Below are positions 1-44,500 of a DNA stretch of 64,000 bases, piece after piece. The stretch comes from Urechis unicinctus. Its lineage: Eukaryota > Annelida > Polychaeta > Xenopneusta > Urechidae. Every line of letters starts with the position of its first letter. The first letter of the stretch is position 1. Under the pieces are notes generated by a model, which saw only the letters and a program-made list of their open reading frames with translations, was not told the origin of the DNA and did no database searches. The stretch is from positions 10,071,052 to 10,135,051 of the forward strand of contig CM067348.1 of the NCBI GenBank assembly GCA_034190875.2, given 5' to 3'. Made by a program: the position numbers and the translations under genes.

Positions 1-3000
1 TCTGAGATCAATGATGTTGGTAAGTCGACAACTGTTGTACAATAAAATTCCATGGATGATCAATGATATTATCAGTGCTTACTGATAAGCAACCTCAAGC
101 TTGGTTGTCAAGGGGCGTGCTTTTTTGTCAATAAATGGCTGTACGTTTGTTTATGTCGCAGATGTAGATGATTGTCAGGCCAGTAACCTGACGAGTTTAC
201 GTGAAGGAGGACTCTCACTGTCATTAGCCTCACTCTACTCAGGTAAATATTTCTCCACACTAACATTTTGCTCCACCTGTGTATTATTATTTTCCATCTA
301 TGTTGCACTTGACATTCCAACGCCACCTGACATGGATGTATTTATCGAATAATATAGAAGGATTTCTCTTTCAACATGTTATTTCAACTGCGTTGTTTCA
401 AATGCAAACCTACAAAAAAGCATTTCGTAACATTCAAACATGCTTTAATATATTACTCGATTTTTATTACATAATGATGCTCATATACACCATTTACAGA
501 TGCTGACCTACAGAAGAGTTCAGAGCGCCCCCTAGTGACATCTCTCTCAGCCTCTTCCCTGGCGAGCCTCACAACTGGAATGCCAGCAGTGACTGCCTCC
601 GGCCCCTCTGCTGAGAGTGTGGCCATATCACTGATAAAGCGCTTCTCTGAGAACCAGCTGCCTAAAGCATCAGATCTCGTGTGGCTTGTGTCTGAACAGG
701 ATGCTCCGCAGGCTGTGAGTTATTGAGGCAGTTGTCATGGTCACTAGTCTTATTATGGTCCAAGTTGTTGTCATAGTAACCATTCTAATAGTAGTTTCAA
801 TTGCCATTATTAATTTGTATTGTGTAATCATCCTATTTGTCAGCGTAACCATGGTCGAAAGTATTGTCTTCAAAATTGCATTCATTGTCATCAATGTCAT
901 CATCATCACAATCATCATCATCACACATCATCATCATCATCAAAGTATCTATCAACATTTCTGTATATTCATCTCCGCATTATCATCAAACGATCTATAA
1001 TAGCTAACACAAACTATGATTACACTGGTCATGTGTGTTTCTGCCCTGTAGCTCCTCCCGCTAATAGCTAACACAAACTATGATAACACTGGTCACGTGT
1101 GTTTCTGCCCTGTAGCTCCTCCCACTTCCAGACTCCTACCCTGTGTCTCCTGATGACAATGAAAACAGCGACCTTGTCAACAAGCGGGTAAGTTTCCAAC
1201 AGTTGTCCCACTGCCATTGATCATGGATATATCTTACACGGCTATTCATTAGGTGTATGTGTGTGTTCAGACGAGAATCCGTGGCAACCTGGAATGGGCG
1301 CCGCCAAGAGCCCAAATCATCTTCAATATCCACCCTCCCCCTAAGTAAACTATCATCTAACCCCATTTGCCTGATTGCTGAAAAATATATAACAATATAG
1401 CTACACTATACAACCACATATTTTATGATTTTTGCATAAAATGATATTGATTTGTTCACAGAAGGAAAGTTGTGCTTGCTCGACAGAACTACCGATGTGC
1501 TGGATGTGGGGATAAAGTTGAACCAGGTGGGTTATGACTCTACGATCAATCCTCATTTTGTTGTATTAATTCATGATTATATGAGTTATATGTTAATGGC
1601 TTTCACATGCTACAGGATTCATCAAACGTTATCGCTATTGCGAGTATCTTGGAAAATACTTCTGCCCCTGCTGCCATAGCAACGACCTGGCCTACATTCC
1701 AGGTCGCATCCTTCGTAAATGGGACTTCACAAAATATTACGTGTCACATTATGCACGGGACTTGTTGTCACGGATACACAATGAACCATTGTTCAGTGTG
1801 GAGGACATTAACAGCAGTTTATATCGTAAAGTGCGTGATTTGGACTACATGCGAGACTGGCGTACTCAACTGAATCACCTGAGTGTCTTCATCAGGACGT
1901 GCCGACTAGCAGCCAGGTGTGTGACTCATGTCTTCTCTACACATACATGTCTCCATGTAAAAGATCAGATGGTCAGATGACAGGGGTAGTGTTGCTGGGG
2001 CTCAGAGCAGTTATTGAAGGATGTATCTGGTATATCTCTGTGCTTTAACCTGTGTTTTGGTTATGCTTTGCCCTCTTGCATAAATTGTGGTACCATATAA
2101 CACCAAGGCACTCCATTTCTGTAAACACTGTTGTTTAGGTTTCTTAGCTGTATTTTCCATCAACATCGGTATGTAACATTTGTCAGTTATAAAAAGCAGA
2201 ATAATGTTTATTGCACAGCAGTTGTTGTCATTTGCGATTCATTAAGTTATGAACTGTCATTGTTTCCGTTTGTAGGGTACAGGCCGAGTTCACCAAGCTG
2301 CCTCTCCACTGGCAGGACGACGCACATCTGTACACGCTCTACGAGCTACTGCTCATCAAACGTGGTCAACTCGTGCCCCAGATCAAGGCGTTTGTTAACG
2401 TCTGTGTCACCCACGTCTCTCAGTGTCCTGTGAGTATTTATTCACAACCTCATACTTATCACTTCGTTTGAGAGGCAAATGATTTTGTAAATGCAATCTA
2501 GACAACAATTGAAGACATCCGTATGATTTAAGACTTTAATCACTAAAAGCCAGCTATTTGTGGTCTATCACGTTCATGTACATTGTATGTCTATACGTGT
2601 ATGATTTGGCTCCTTGGAGTTTCAAACAATACATCTCCGATGGCTTTAAAATGTTGTACGTTGGTGAATGTCTCATTTGTTTTATACACTGTATGTAAAC
2701 AGCTCTGTCAAGCCAAGGGCTTCATCTGTGAAACTTGCAACAATTCCAATGATATCATCTTCCCGTTTGAATTAAACAGAGTAACCCAGTGTCCAAGTGA
2801 GTGATTTAACATGCTAAGTATTATTGACTCACCAATGACACAAATGTTTGTATTTGATTCAATCTACTTCAATGGATACTTCACTCAAAAAAATTGTGTC
2901 GGATGATTGCAATTTTAATATTGCTACAGTATGTTATGGGGGTTGTATGCTGCATTTTGATATATTGATTTGTTGTCATTGACAAGTCTGTAGGTGTCAA

Positions 3001-3485
3001 TAATACAGACATGTTGGTTACCATTCAGTTTTGTCAGCATTTGAGTGGACTTCCACTTGATGTTAGCAGTGTCCATTTTAAAGGGGTTACATAGAATTTG
3101 CATACCAACATGGTGTCAGAGTCTATGATGGCCTATATTTGTGTTAGGCTGTGAAATTGTAAGAGGGGTTTGGTTGCTATGTGTGTGTAGAGTGCCACTC
3201 TTGTTACCATCAGGCTTGCTACGTCCCTGACCAATGTCCCAAGTGTGTTCGCCTCGAGACCAGGTTGGTGACCCCACACATCTAGACTCCTTGCTTGCTC
3301 CCCTTCAGAGGAGCCTAACCTTGCAGCTTCCCTACTTCTAATGCTTCACCAACACCTTATGAATTAAAACGACATACTGGTGCTGTGAGATCCCAGTGGG
3401 TGTCTCTGTGTAAATGGATATTGGTTTATGAATCTACAGGAAGTTAAAAGCCACTAGACAGGAAGAGGATGATGGGAACAGTTGA
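1..3485 (+). CDS. RUBCN: Rubicon orthologue, C-terminal exons (5' part outside window)
   Basis: Rubicon is a RUN and Rubicon-homology protein that binds Rab7 and the Beclin1-UVRAG-VPS34 complex and restrains autophagosome and endosome maturation. Eleven exons join in consistent phase: 1-19 (partial), 162-242, 500-714, 1116-1187, 1271-1344, 1462-1526, 1616-1916, 2276-2429, 2703-2796, 3191-3263 and 3440-3485 (TGA), giving about 397 residues. Diagnostic stretches are [79 protein letters not shown] and CPKC. These give the paired-cysteine zinc layout of the Rubicon-homology (DUF4206) domain. The stretch before that domain (500-714) matches Rubicon/Pacer and not DEF8 or PLEKHM1, which share only the zinc domain. 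The RUN domain must lie upstream of base 1. Family assignment is firm; Rubicon rather than Pacer is inferred. Confidence 0.9.
1000..1130 (+). repeat. 64-bp tandem duplication spanning a RUBCN 3' splice site
   Basis: A 64-bp segment is present twice in tandem at the end of the intron before exon 1116-1187. Each copy carries the pyrimidine-rich tract, a TAG acceptor and the first exon bases CTCCTCCC. The proximal acceptor would start an exon at 1052 and the distal one at 1116. Only the distal acceptor gives [17 protein letters not shown] in frame. The spacing of 64 is not divisible by three, so use of the proximal site shifts the frame. The copies differ at only a few positions, so the duplication is recent. 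Confidence 0.85.
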
Positions 3486-4370
3486 TGCATTCTGGGGTAT
3501 CAGATCCAGTGGTAGAGGACACATGCATTATAAGATTTAATAGTGTCCTGTGCAAAAGCTGATGATATGTTGGTGTATATCAGTGAAGGTGTGGATGTAG
3601 GACAAGTCCACCATGGGAGTGAGTTGCATCTAGTCAGCGAGATTACAGTGCTAACAACAAGTGCCTTGCATCTCTCCGTTACAGCATCTGATGTGAAGCT
3701 GAGATCACAACATTAATAGTCACATTCCAAAGTCGAGGATTATAGGTCTTGGAGAGATTTAGTCAGAAAACATCACCCCACAACACTGCTTCTATTGATT
3801 GCTGTAACCATGGTTACCCTAGGGCATGGTCAATGTTTGAAGAGAGATTCTGTATGAAGGTGAGACTATGGTTGAGACAAAGGGACCAAAGGATTCTCTT
3901 CTTACATATTTGTCTCATATCAGGACTAAAATCAACAAATGAGGAATATCTGAAAAAGCAGAACAATCAAATTCATTAGTTAGTGAATATTCAGGAATTG
4001 TAGCTTTTACTTCTTACGAAGCATAATACTAGAATAATGCGTTTATCTGCCACCAGAGGGATTCAATAATCCTGTTTCCATGTTTATTACACATGAGGAC
4101 CGTTGATATTATTTGGTAAAAGTTTAACCTATCCTCTTGATTCCTGACCTGATGTGATAACCTATTCAATTGTGAAGGCTTTATATTGAAAGTACTCTGG
4201 AGTGCTCGTGTTGAAAGTAAGGCAATATTTGTATTTGGAAGTAATGCCATGTTTCCTTGTTATGTTGTTATTGGTGTAAATTTCTACTGAATAATAAATT
4301 AATTGCATTATACTTGATTATGTATTTGGTATAATAGTTCAGATAATAAAATATTGCTATTAAATAAACA
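3486..4370 (+). other. Probable RUBCN 3' UTR with polyadenylation signals
   Basis: No conserved reading frame follows the RUBCN stop. AATAAA occurs at about 4293-4298, 4345-4350 and 4363-4368 in an A/T-rich stretch, which suits cleavage near 4.31 or 4.38 kb. UTR extent is inferred only from these signals. Confidence 0.5.
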
Positions 4371-4597
4371 AGACTATTTTCTGGGATTGGGAGGTAGCAT
4401 GACCATGTTGACTTCTCTTAACAGCTTGCAGGCAGATTATAGTTGTTAACTGTGGTAGCGATTCTTAATCCAATGAGGATGTTTGTAAGGTACTGAGGAG
4501 GTCAGCAGTCATGAAGTTTGTGCCAATTAGAATTACTACTGTGTAGTGACCCTCCCTCGCTACATGCAGGGCTTGATAGGTCGGCCAATGAACTCCA

Positions 4598-5045
4598 GCT
4601 AAGGCAACAACCGATCCTCAGGGTCCAACCTTGGCAACAACCGATCCTCAGGGTCCAACCAAAGCAACAACCGATCCTCAGGTTTCAGTCTAAGCAACAA
4701 CTGATCCTTGGGGTCCAGTCTAGGCAACAACTGATTCTCAGGATCCAGTCTAGGCAACAACTGATTCTCAGGGTCCAACCTAGGCAAAAAGTGAACCTCA
4801 GGGTCCAGTCTATGCAACAACTGATCCTCAGGGTCCAGCCAAGGCAACAACTGATCCTCAGGGTCCAGTCTAGGCAACAACTGATCCTCAGGGTCCAGTC
4901 TAGGCAACAACTGATCCTCAGGGTCCAGTCTAGGCAACAACTGATTCTCAGGGTCCAGTCCCTATAGGCAACAACTGATTCTCAGGGTCCAACCTAGGCA
5001 ACAACCGATCCTCAGGGTCCAGTCTAGGCAACAACTAACCTTTAG
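4598..5045 (+). repeat. 30-bp minisatellite, about 15 copies
   Basis: Tandem 30-bp units share the core GGCAACAACTGATCCTCAGG followed by GTCCAGTCTA. Early copies have CCGATCC, later copies CTGATCC or CTGATTC. Because 30 is divisible by three, long artefactual open frames with a ten-residue period appear on both strands. It lies in the tail-to-tail gap between RUBCN and FARP. Confidence 0.93.
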
Positions 5046-6465
5046 GGCCAAGTCCTGGCATCAACTGGCCCCTTGGGCCTACCCCAGGTAATAACCAACC
5101 CATTTTACAGTTAAGACCCAACTTGAAATCCGGCCAATTTTTAAATTAACCTGACCCAACTTGAAATTTCAAGATGGGTTGACCTATTTTAAAATTGGAC
5201 AGCCGAATGCCTGAAATGCGTCAGTGTACACAACCTATTTTCCCTGACCGATCTTTATAATCATTATTTCACGTATATTCACTTTCTTGCCACCTCAGCC
5301 TATTCTGACCCTGCTTTTCAATTCTATTTATAATAACACACATAAGTTCGCGGTTTCCCCGTGCTGAAGCGTGTATGGAGTACCGCGGTAGTCCTAAACA
5401 AAATACATATTTGGGGTGGGAACTCGGTGTGTATATGCGTTCAATTCAATAATTTATTCTTCTAAAATACTAACCATATCTAAAAGGTGGCAGGAACATT
5501 AAATAAAGCTTTTAAAATGCACAAGGAAAAAAAAAACCTTACCAATCACAATATGGCGAGCGTTATGACTTAACAGGGAGATAGCTAACCCGAGACTAAT
5601 TTGACACTAGCCGTAATTTGGCGCGAGCGTAGGCGTCGTAGCTCCGGTCATAACGGTAACATGAATTTATATTTCTACTGACGTCTTGTAGGGCTAAGGC
5701 GTCGCTGCATTGAGGATAAAATCACAGATTTTCCCTAGGAAAGAAAATCTGGGAGTGAACCCAACACATAACTCTTGTCTGGTACTAAGTACGCAAAACT
5801 GTATTCAGTATACCCACATCGGCGTTATAATTATCTAGAACCATTTAGTGGAAGTTATGTATATTGAGCTAACATTGGGTCAAAATCACGGATTGAAATT
5901 AGCTCTTTCGAATAAGCAGAGTACGGGAGTGATGCATGCACTCCGACAAGGTGATAAATAGAACCTGACGTTGGTCTTTTGGGCTAATTGAAATACATTG
6001 CACAGAAATAAGGCGAGAAACCTATTTGGATGGGAGGGAACCCATTCTGATAATTAGTGTTTAGTGTCATTTATATTTTAAATGTAACAAATATATTTTC
6101 TACTGTGTTCGATTAGAAGAAGAATACACATTTTGTTATGGAAAACTTTTCAGAGCTGTGTTGTGCCGCACCAATACCACAGCCTAAAGGCTAAGCCAAT
6201 CAGAGCTGCCTCGAACAGCTTCGACAGTGACCTAAACTAAAGTCAAAACCTCCACTGTTGAACACTGCTTTTGTCAACACGACAAACAGGAAAGATGATT
6301 AAACCAGATATATGTCAATGACATACAGCTTAACCAGTTGGACCAACCTTGAAAATGTACTTCAGTTCCCCTTCAAATGCAATCCCTTCTGAAACTCCAG
6401 TGGGTGCGGTCATATGATATATGATATACATCAAGAAGAAAGGCAGCAATGTTATCAAACTCCAC
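5046..6465. other. Intergenic sequence, no gene seen
   Basis: No convincing exon, RNA gene or mobile-element protein is visible. There is a short inverted repeat near 5728-5755 (CAGATTTTC paired with GAAAATCTG) and scattered A-rich tracts. CpG is somewhat commoner around 5.35-5.70 kb than in the flanking gene bodies. Confidence 0.5.
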
Positions 6466-8377
6466 TTTATTGAGTTTCATAGAGTGAAGTCAATCACAGG
6501 AAATATAAATTTAATTCACAAATTTATTCGCACATTGGTGCGCTGCTGGTAAGTCGGCTTCTAAAGGACAGCCTATGACCAGAGGGTCTTAGCATTAATG
6601 TTGTTTGCATGTCCCAAACTCACTCACACATTTAAAACAAACGATAATCTAAACCAAGAAATGAACATGAATGGTAAGAATTCATCGAAGCACCAGCTCA
6701 GAATCAAATAACAATTGAAGCAAAATATTCAAGTTGTGTCAGCACAAGTACTGGACGTGTTCACTAGACAGTTTTATTCAACCTGAACAAATGAAAAATA
6801 ATGTCAAGTTGTAGCCTAAGAGATAAAGCATTTGCAAGATAAAGTTTGTAATGTCACATTCCACAGCTAAAAAATAACCCAGCTGTCAATCCCCCTCGAA
6901 AAAAAATACAAGATTTAACGAAACATCTTGAAAACAAATGAGGAAGAAACTCACGGGTTCTCGAAAGTTATGCTGATAAGATCAGTTATAAGTAACATGG
7001 TTAATTGTAACTCTGCTATCGTAACCGATTGTTGTGGTTTCAATGTTATTTAGAGCCACATGTTGTTGGTTTCTATATACTCACAAAACGTACCTTTACA
7101 GCTACCATATCTGTTGCAATATACAACATTATGACCCCAGTTCGGCTAGCTAAATTCCTTCATATCAAATCAGGGAATTGAGCTAAGTTTCATTTTGAGA
7201 CAATACTTAATGGTTTTCAAATATGTCAACAGAATTTCATTTTCAAACATGGTGTAGGTGCAAATAATATTTATCACTGGGTTAATTCATGGACAATATC
7301 ATTCCAAAACAAGAGAAGTCTTGGACACAACACAGCTGTGATATGTTCCATTTAACTTCATCATCTGCTAAACAAATCTCTACATATTTTCCATAACCTG
7401 ATTGTATGATGGACACAATAAGCAAAAGATGGTTGGTTACCAGCTTTGGCTGCACATTGACAGAGCACCAATAATGGATCAGCGTACACACAGCAGCATT
7501 TCACATGATACGCATCCTGATTTTAATTGAATGGGTTGAGAGCAATGTCCTTAACTCTAATACGTATTACGAGTGCCCTGATAAAAACGTGCTTCTGGGG
7601 TTTTTTTAAAAAAAGGAGTCAAAAATTTCCCATAATTATCTGCACTGGGTCTCATCAGAAATTTTATTGCAGATCCAAATGCCATATTTAGCACTTAGGC
7701 TGAGCAAGGCAGTCCGGAATTGAAGTGGAAATTACAAGATCACATTCCGCATCACCTTTAAAATTGCACTCACACCATAAACTGGTGTGAGTTAACAGTG
7801 GCACTGGGCTAGAATCAACACTACATCCTCAAGTCACTATTACTACAGGCACTAACCACTAGCATGATTCACAGCATTAAATTAAACATTTCTTTGGTTA
7901 CAAAATCCACAAATTCAGCGCAGCAATCAAGAAACTATCAAATGATTGAGTATTCTTATAATCATTAGCCAAACACAGTGAAACCTACCTGAACGCAATT
8001 GAAATACAGAGCACCCAAAAAGAAACCTTTCTACCACAACAAACTAGCATCTAAACCATAGACAATACATGCTTATAAAAGTATACCAGTAATCAGATTC
8101 CATCTGTCAGCCATCGCATATGATACAGTGAAAAAAGCAAATGTGGACTGCTGCCATTATATATAGCTACAAGGATTAAGTTATCACTCTGGCTTGTGAC
8201 ATAACTCTTGGGTCATTTCTTCAGTCACATCATGAATTTGTTCTCAATCACTATAATAGTAGGATCTACCGTTTCCTTGGATGGACTCTATTATGATGTC
8301 ACAGCAGTTGATAATACCAGTTCCCACCAACAAGAGTTGCTATAGTGACCTCTTGTTGTTATGATGGTAATAGGTTG
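6466..8377 (-). other. Probable 3' UTR of the FARP gene
   Basis: Downstream of the distal FARP stop on the minus strand there is no coding sequence for 1.9 kb. Minus-strand AATAAA signals (TTTATT on the plus strand) occur at about 6523-6528 and 6466-6471. The UTR extent is inferred from those signals. No other gene feature was recognised here. Confidence 0.4.
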
Positions 8378-38597
<30,220 letters not shown>

Positions 38598-41500
38598 GTT
38601 GTCTGAACAACTCCTACCTTCCACTGTACCATTTAACACAACTCATTATAAGTCCACTCGTCACTAAAATCTGTAATGGCTATTCCTTGAATGCTATCCT
38701 CAATGCATCATCCAAAATGGCATGGTCTTCGCCTCAACATCAATCAGGGATGTCATGGCATGGTTCACATACAACTTCGCATAAATCGCTTCCGAGTCGT
38801 AGGAAATCTTCAGAAACAAGCTTGGTGTTGGTGGCTGTCTCTGAGCTGATGTTGTCTTCCAGGCTGTTAGTCAGATGTTGTTGATGCTGACATCACCCCT
38901 GGTGTTACTGAAACATGCACAAGAATTACATGTTACATATTCAGAGGTTATTAGAGACAGGTGCAATCATGTTGTAAATAAATTCTCTTAATATCTTGCA
39001 ATTTACACTTAATGCTGTTCCCCTCAATTACCACTTCTATCTGCAAGTCGCCGTACTATGCATCATATTGTAGAAAAAATTGAGTGATATTTAACACTGT
39101 GGGTCATGTCAAATTATGAGGTGTAGAGAAGGAGTGATGTATTCAAAATGGTAAACTATTGGGTTTGTCGCAAGTATTATACGCATAAACACCCACATGT
39201 GTGGCCCATTGGGTACCTTGGTCAATCATTGAAACCACATTGTTCACAACAAGCTAATAAGTCGCCTGTACAACATGATCGTAAATAGCAACAAATGCTT
39301 CACCATTGTGCTTCACTTAAGCTTGCTTGGGTGACTGGAAGGACAATCCACGTCTACTCCATCATTCTATTATCGCCCAACGTGCGTGCAATAAGCCCTC
39401 CATATTGCCCACCTTGATCCAAGCAAGCACGATGCAAATCTCAGTTAAAGAGTATACCGGACTAGATGGGATATAGCACGAGATACGCTATGGGATGAAC
39501 AGCTGTCTGCGAGTAATAAATATTTCAGAATGAGAGTTTTGGCGCAGTATTCTGACGAGCAGTAAATATTGATCAGTTCGGCAATAACGGCGTAGCGTTG
39601 ATGTCAGCGGGGTGTGAATACAAGCCAGAGAGAGAGACAGTGGCATGGTACCGGTACGAGTGAATGCCAGCATCAAGGACAGTTGTAGGGAAAACGAGAG
39701 AAGCACATCAGGTTGGGTCGCTTGATGCTTACTAGTGACAGTTATTTTAGCCATCAGTGATTTACTGTGCAGTCTCAGAAGCGGGTGGTGGGTGATGGGC
39801 AGAACAGATGAGACGTCACCAAAGGTTATAAATATACAAAACAATGAAGATGAAAGACTGTGTGGACTAGAACGGAACAATATAGAGAACGAAGACAATG
39901 AACGGACTGTTGTCAAACAAATATAAGTTGTTAGAAACACATCGACTACGAAATTCTCACACCACTTAATTAATTAATTTAGAGAATCTGATCCTCAAAT
40001 ACATGGCGTATGATATCACATCACATATACGAGACATTAACAATTCTCTATGTAAGGCCCTCGTCAATCGGTGACGACAAACCACATGATAACCATTTCC
40101 GTTACTCGTCAATCGGCCCGGTATCCGTACGTCACCGTGGGGGCGTTATGACATGAGTAACGGTGGACCAGTAATCGACGTAGCAGGTGCGTGCTTAAGA
40201 CGCTGATCCACGACTCGACACAATACATTGCCGTCGGACTTAATCAAAGATCGACCCGAGAAGAACACGCTACACACCATGCGATTGAGGCGCTATTCAA
40301 ACGTAAAATGATTAACTACAGTCGCAATATTTGAAATATTTCTTTACGTGTGATTTATGTGGTTGTACTCATCAGTTGCCAGGGTTTTTACTCAACGTCT
40401 GCTAATGGAATAATTTATAAGTTGCACGTGTTGACACGCTCCATGAAGCCACTGGCACACGATGATATAGATATTGTTTGGTGAGACACTGGTGCGCAAT
40501 GAAAAAAAACAACGGTGCTAAAACACACACGACCCAAAAAACTGTTGATAGCTACCTTCGTGAACGCTGGTTGCCATAAAACACAACAAGCCACCAAGTC
40601 GCATGTCTGTACGATGTTAACAGATGATTTGTTTGACAAAGAAGGATATGCATCTCAAACGTGCTGCGCATTCGGTCGTGAACATACTGCCCTATATCTA
40701 ACCTCGTTTTTAACATGGAATGTAATAAGATGATGGTGATGAATAGCGACGATTGTGATGATACGGCCCCCTTATATCAACTCATTACATGATATTCCAA
40801 CATGATACCATCTGATCAAATCGTGAGTGATACGTAACATCATCGGGTACTAAAGTCAGTTTGCATCAGCCCCAAGTTAACATTTCACTGACAGCCACGT
40901 GAACATGTACTTATTCTACTGAGAGAAATTACTCCAACACATGTTTCACTCCGTGTCGCAGGTCAAAGGTCATTTGTGGATTCAATGTGTAAGAAGGCTG
41001 GGTTCGCCACCATGATACAATGCCAAGTAGAACGGACCAATAGACATATCATCATCACAATATGGTTTAATCGGAGAAAAACGACACATGAAACCCTATC
41101 TACGAAAATGATCTCTCAATAAATGTACCCACATTTTACTATCATTCCATATGTAGGTCCATCGGTGTAAGTCCAAAAGTCATCAAAGTCATTGAGGTAC
41201 CACGATAAACACAATAATGAACTTGTGGCCCCTTACACTACGAATTGATTCCGTCTGGTGGTACAGTAACTAACAGGCAACAAGGTCAAAGGTGACTTCT
41301 TGTACATGAATCATCACACAGGAAAAAATCTATTAGACTGGTCCAGTTTTAACAAGAAAATCACCTCGACCCGCTTCCTAAATGAAATATGAATACAAAA
41401 AGAAAAATGTCGGGCATTTCACGTTAGATGATATATTGCAATGAGCTTGGTCATTAGGAGGATAACTGACGCTCCATCAAACCTAGCTGGGACACACTGG

Positions 41501-44500
41501 TCATTTATGTAGGATATATAAGCGAGATTCGCATCACTTTGGACATGTACATACACCTGCTGGTTTCTATCAATGAAATTAATGAAAACCGGTTTACCAA
41601 TCCAAACGACCTCCATGTAGCCATACGACCAACACAGACGGTATTTACCGCGTTGATGTGAATGCAGTTTAGTTCGGTAGAGCTACGTCCAGGCCACGAG
41701 CCGAACACAGCTTCTCGAATCGGAAGCAGATTTGGCATTCAACCGTCAGATATCCAAATTGAATTCTACAGTTGGAAGATAATCAACAAACATATTGATC
41801 ATATTTTCTGGTAATTCCGTTTAAGCTTGATTGGGGCAATCGGCTTGTCCTGATATCCAACCAATGAGATAGGCCAAGCGTCCTCTTGATTCAGACCCAT
41901 CAGAACACAAGGATCGAATAAAGCCGCTGACTTCTTACATCACCTACACCCCACACGACGATGACCATAACGCCCGGCCGGAAGTAGCGGGAGGGCTGCG
42001 AAGGAGGTAATAAATATACAGTTTAAGAAGACGCCGCCAGTCAAGTTGCATTACAAGATCGATTAAGTCTGAAAAATGGTATTGAAAACCATACCAGGAG
42101 AAACTCTCACCGTGATTGCGAAATATGCAGATAGCTAGTTTTTCAAAGACTTGTGGGAGGATATATTGGGTTGTTACGAGTTCAGCGCGGTGTACCACAC
42201 AGGACTACTGTTGATACAATACCACAACACTAGTAAACTACACCCCCCCCCCCTCCTCCCAAAGAAATCCTCCACGTTAAGCACACTCCATGGCAACGCA
42301 CCGACCCCGGTTACAGCAACAACGCCCATAGCCCCATCACTCTTAACCCCTGGCAACTTGACATATTACCGACAGCGTTATGATAAGCCCAGGAAGTAAG
42401 TCATTTGAACACCAACTAAGCCTTCCTCTTGCCTTCAACACTATCAACCCACTGTCTGTCGTACTTCGTGAACCCAACTCATCCCAGATGCTCCTGGGAA
42501 ATTACATTATTCTTGCCACATGCTTCCGCCACATTTATGATGATCCAAACATATCGCATGTCAGTTTACGTAACAGGACGACATCATCGTCCGTCACCAC
42601 GGAACGAAGACGATAAACAATATCCATTACACTGGCACCCGGCCAGCATCCTCAAAACCGGACGAATCAAGGCCGTGGAGAGATGTGTACGTCGGCCAGG
42701 AATCGATCAGATGAGGGAAGAGGATGTATAGGGTATCATTGAATTAACAGACTACGGAAGAAAATCAGATCTGAGGAAAGGCGCACGGAAGACTGACAAG
42801 ATGGCTTGATTGAAGGACGGGGACAAGGTACGTGTGATTTGGGGTTTCACGGCGTGTCTTGACAGGCATCCTCGGCGTCTTAATTAATAGTGTATGATTG
42901 CGTTAGGTTACCTACTGAGAACAAGCTGGGGTGGCGATGACGGTAAGCGAGTTACACGCCCCGGGGAACATGAAACACGGATTAATTCTTAGAGGGTTAT
43001 CATCAAATACTTCTATGATCTACATGCAACGGAGCACTCACATCCCTTCTCCTCAATTACAGCAACACATTAAACAGCTGATGAAATATAGGGAATTCAT
43101 ATTTCCCCAGGCGATCAAAACACGTCACCCACTCAACGCGACGTTCTCCTCTGCAACTACTCAACGCAACATCGCAGAATCACTATCCGAATCAGCTTGG
43201 GGCGCTCTTCGTTCGGGGAGCCACGGCAAACATCAACACGGCACACCTGCAGCAACATGGCAGACGGCGTTAGTAGTTTAATCCCCGCTCATCCTTGAGA
43301 GCTGACCAGCCAATTTGCCATCCCAAACACGCCATCGCCCGCATCTCCAATCGCATTACCCGTCTTCAGTATTCCAATAGGCTCCTAAGCACATTCATAC
43401 GGGCTTCAAATACAAGCTACAAGTCTGCGAGTTGCTAATATATCCGCCGAGATCAGGCCCACTTGTTCCTGAGGGCAGTTCTCGGTGCTGGAGAGTAAGC
43501 TCAAGACAGAATGAACCTACTTACGACCCCGTACTCACAGTACAAGAGCAGCTTTCTTGGACGTTGCCATGGAAAACTATCTGCAGTCTACGTACACGCT
43601 CGACAAGGAAGTAATTAATTTGCGTCTGCGAACAGCGGTGACGCAATGCGATTATGGTCCACTTGGCTTTCTAGAAGAGTTATTAAAACGAGACACCTGA
43701 AAATGGAACTCGTCGTTTCCTTAATATCGCCCGAGTAGCGAGAAACCAATAGCAACTCGCGTAGCTCATAATAGCAGGAATGTCGCAGGTTTTGCGGCAC
43801 GACGATGAAGAAAAACGAAATTAATATTTTCGCCAGAGCTGAAGCAGCTTTCGATCACGGCGTATGATTAGCGGCTCCGCGACAAGCCGAGTCGGGTGAC
43901 GGCGTGAATAAAACATCACACGCAGAAAGAGCTGATGAGATGGCAACAGGCTGTTGTCACTTCGACAGCTCTTCTGCTCAATTACTGCCGTGTGCATCAC
44001 ACCCCAGAGAGGCCAGCTTCCCAGACAGCCTGCAGCAGCAGCAGCTTACTGGAGTGACACAGGGTAATAATGGAGATAGGCTTACACACCACAGGGCCGA
44101 GTGATAACTAGAAGAGATGTACGGTAAACAGATGCAACCATGTCATCGGGAATTTTCAGGTTAACCACCAATCAACGCGGATACAGGGGTTATTCATGGG
44201 TCATCAACGCTATAGAGGGCGGTATGAGCATGTTTGAGATGACCCCTACTGTTTAACTACAAAGCCACGAGCCACGGGATGAAAAACCCGAGGGGCAAAA
44301 CTAAATATGATAGTTTAGACCCGAAAATAACTTAGAAAAACTCACAACATGACAAATGATTCATGAAACTGGGGCATCCAGGGTCTCACCAGAGTGTACA
44401 GTAAAATGACACGTACGAGTCGAGTTCACATTGCGTCTCGCACAACGATCACGTGACCGTAGGAGATGTACATCCCTCATGCGACGCCATGTTATTCGTG

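Noticed and set aside
4518..4967. 149-residue open frame on + and 113-residue frame on -
   Set aside because: Both are pure read-through of the 30-bp minisatellite, a multiple of three, with no start context or homology.
39488..39940. 150-residue minus-strand open frame
   Set aside because: Ser/Leu-rich with no motif, no splice support and no recognised family; likely chance.
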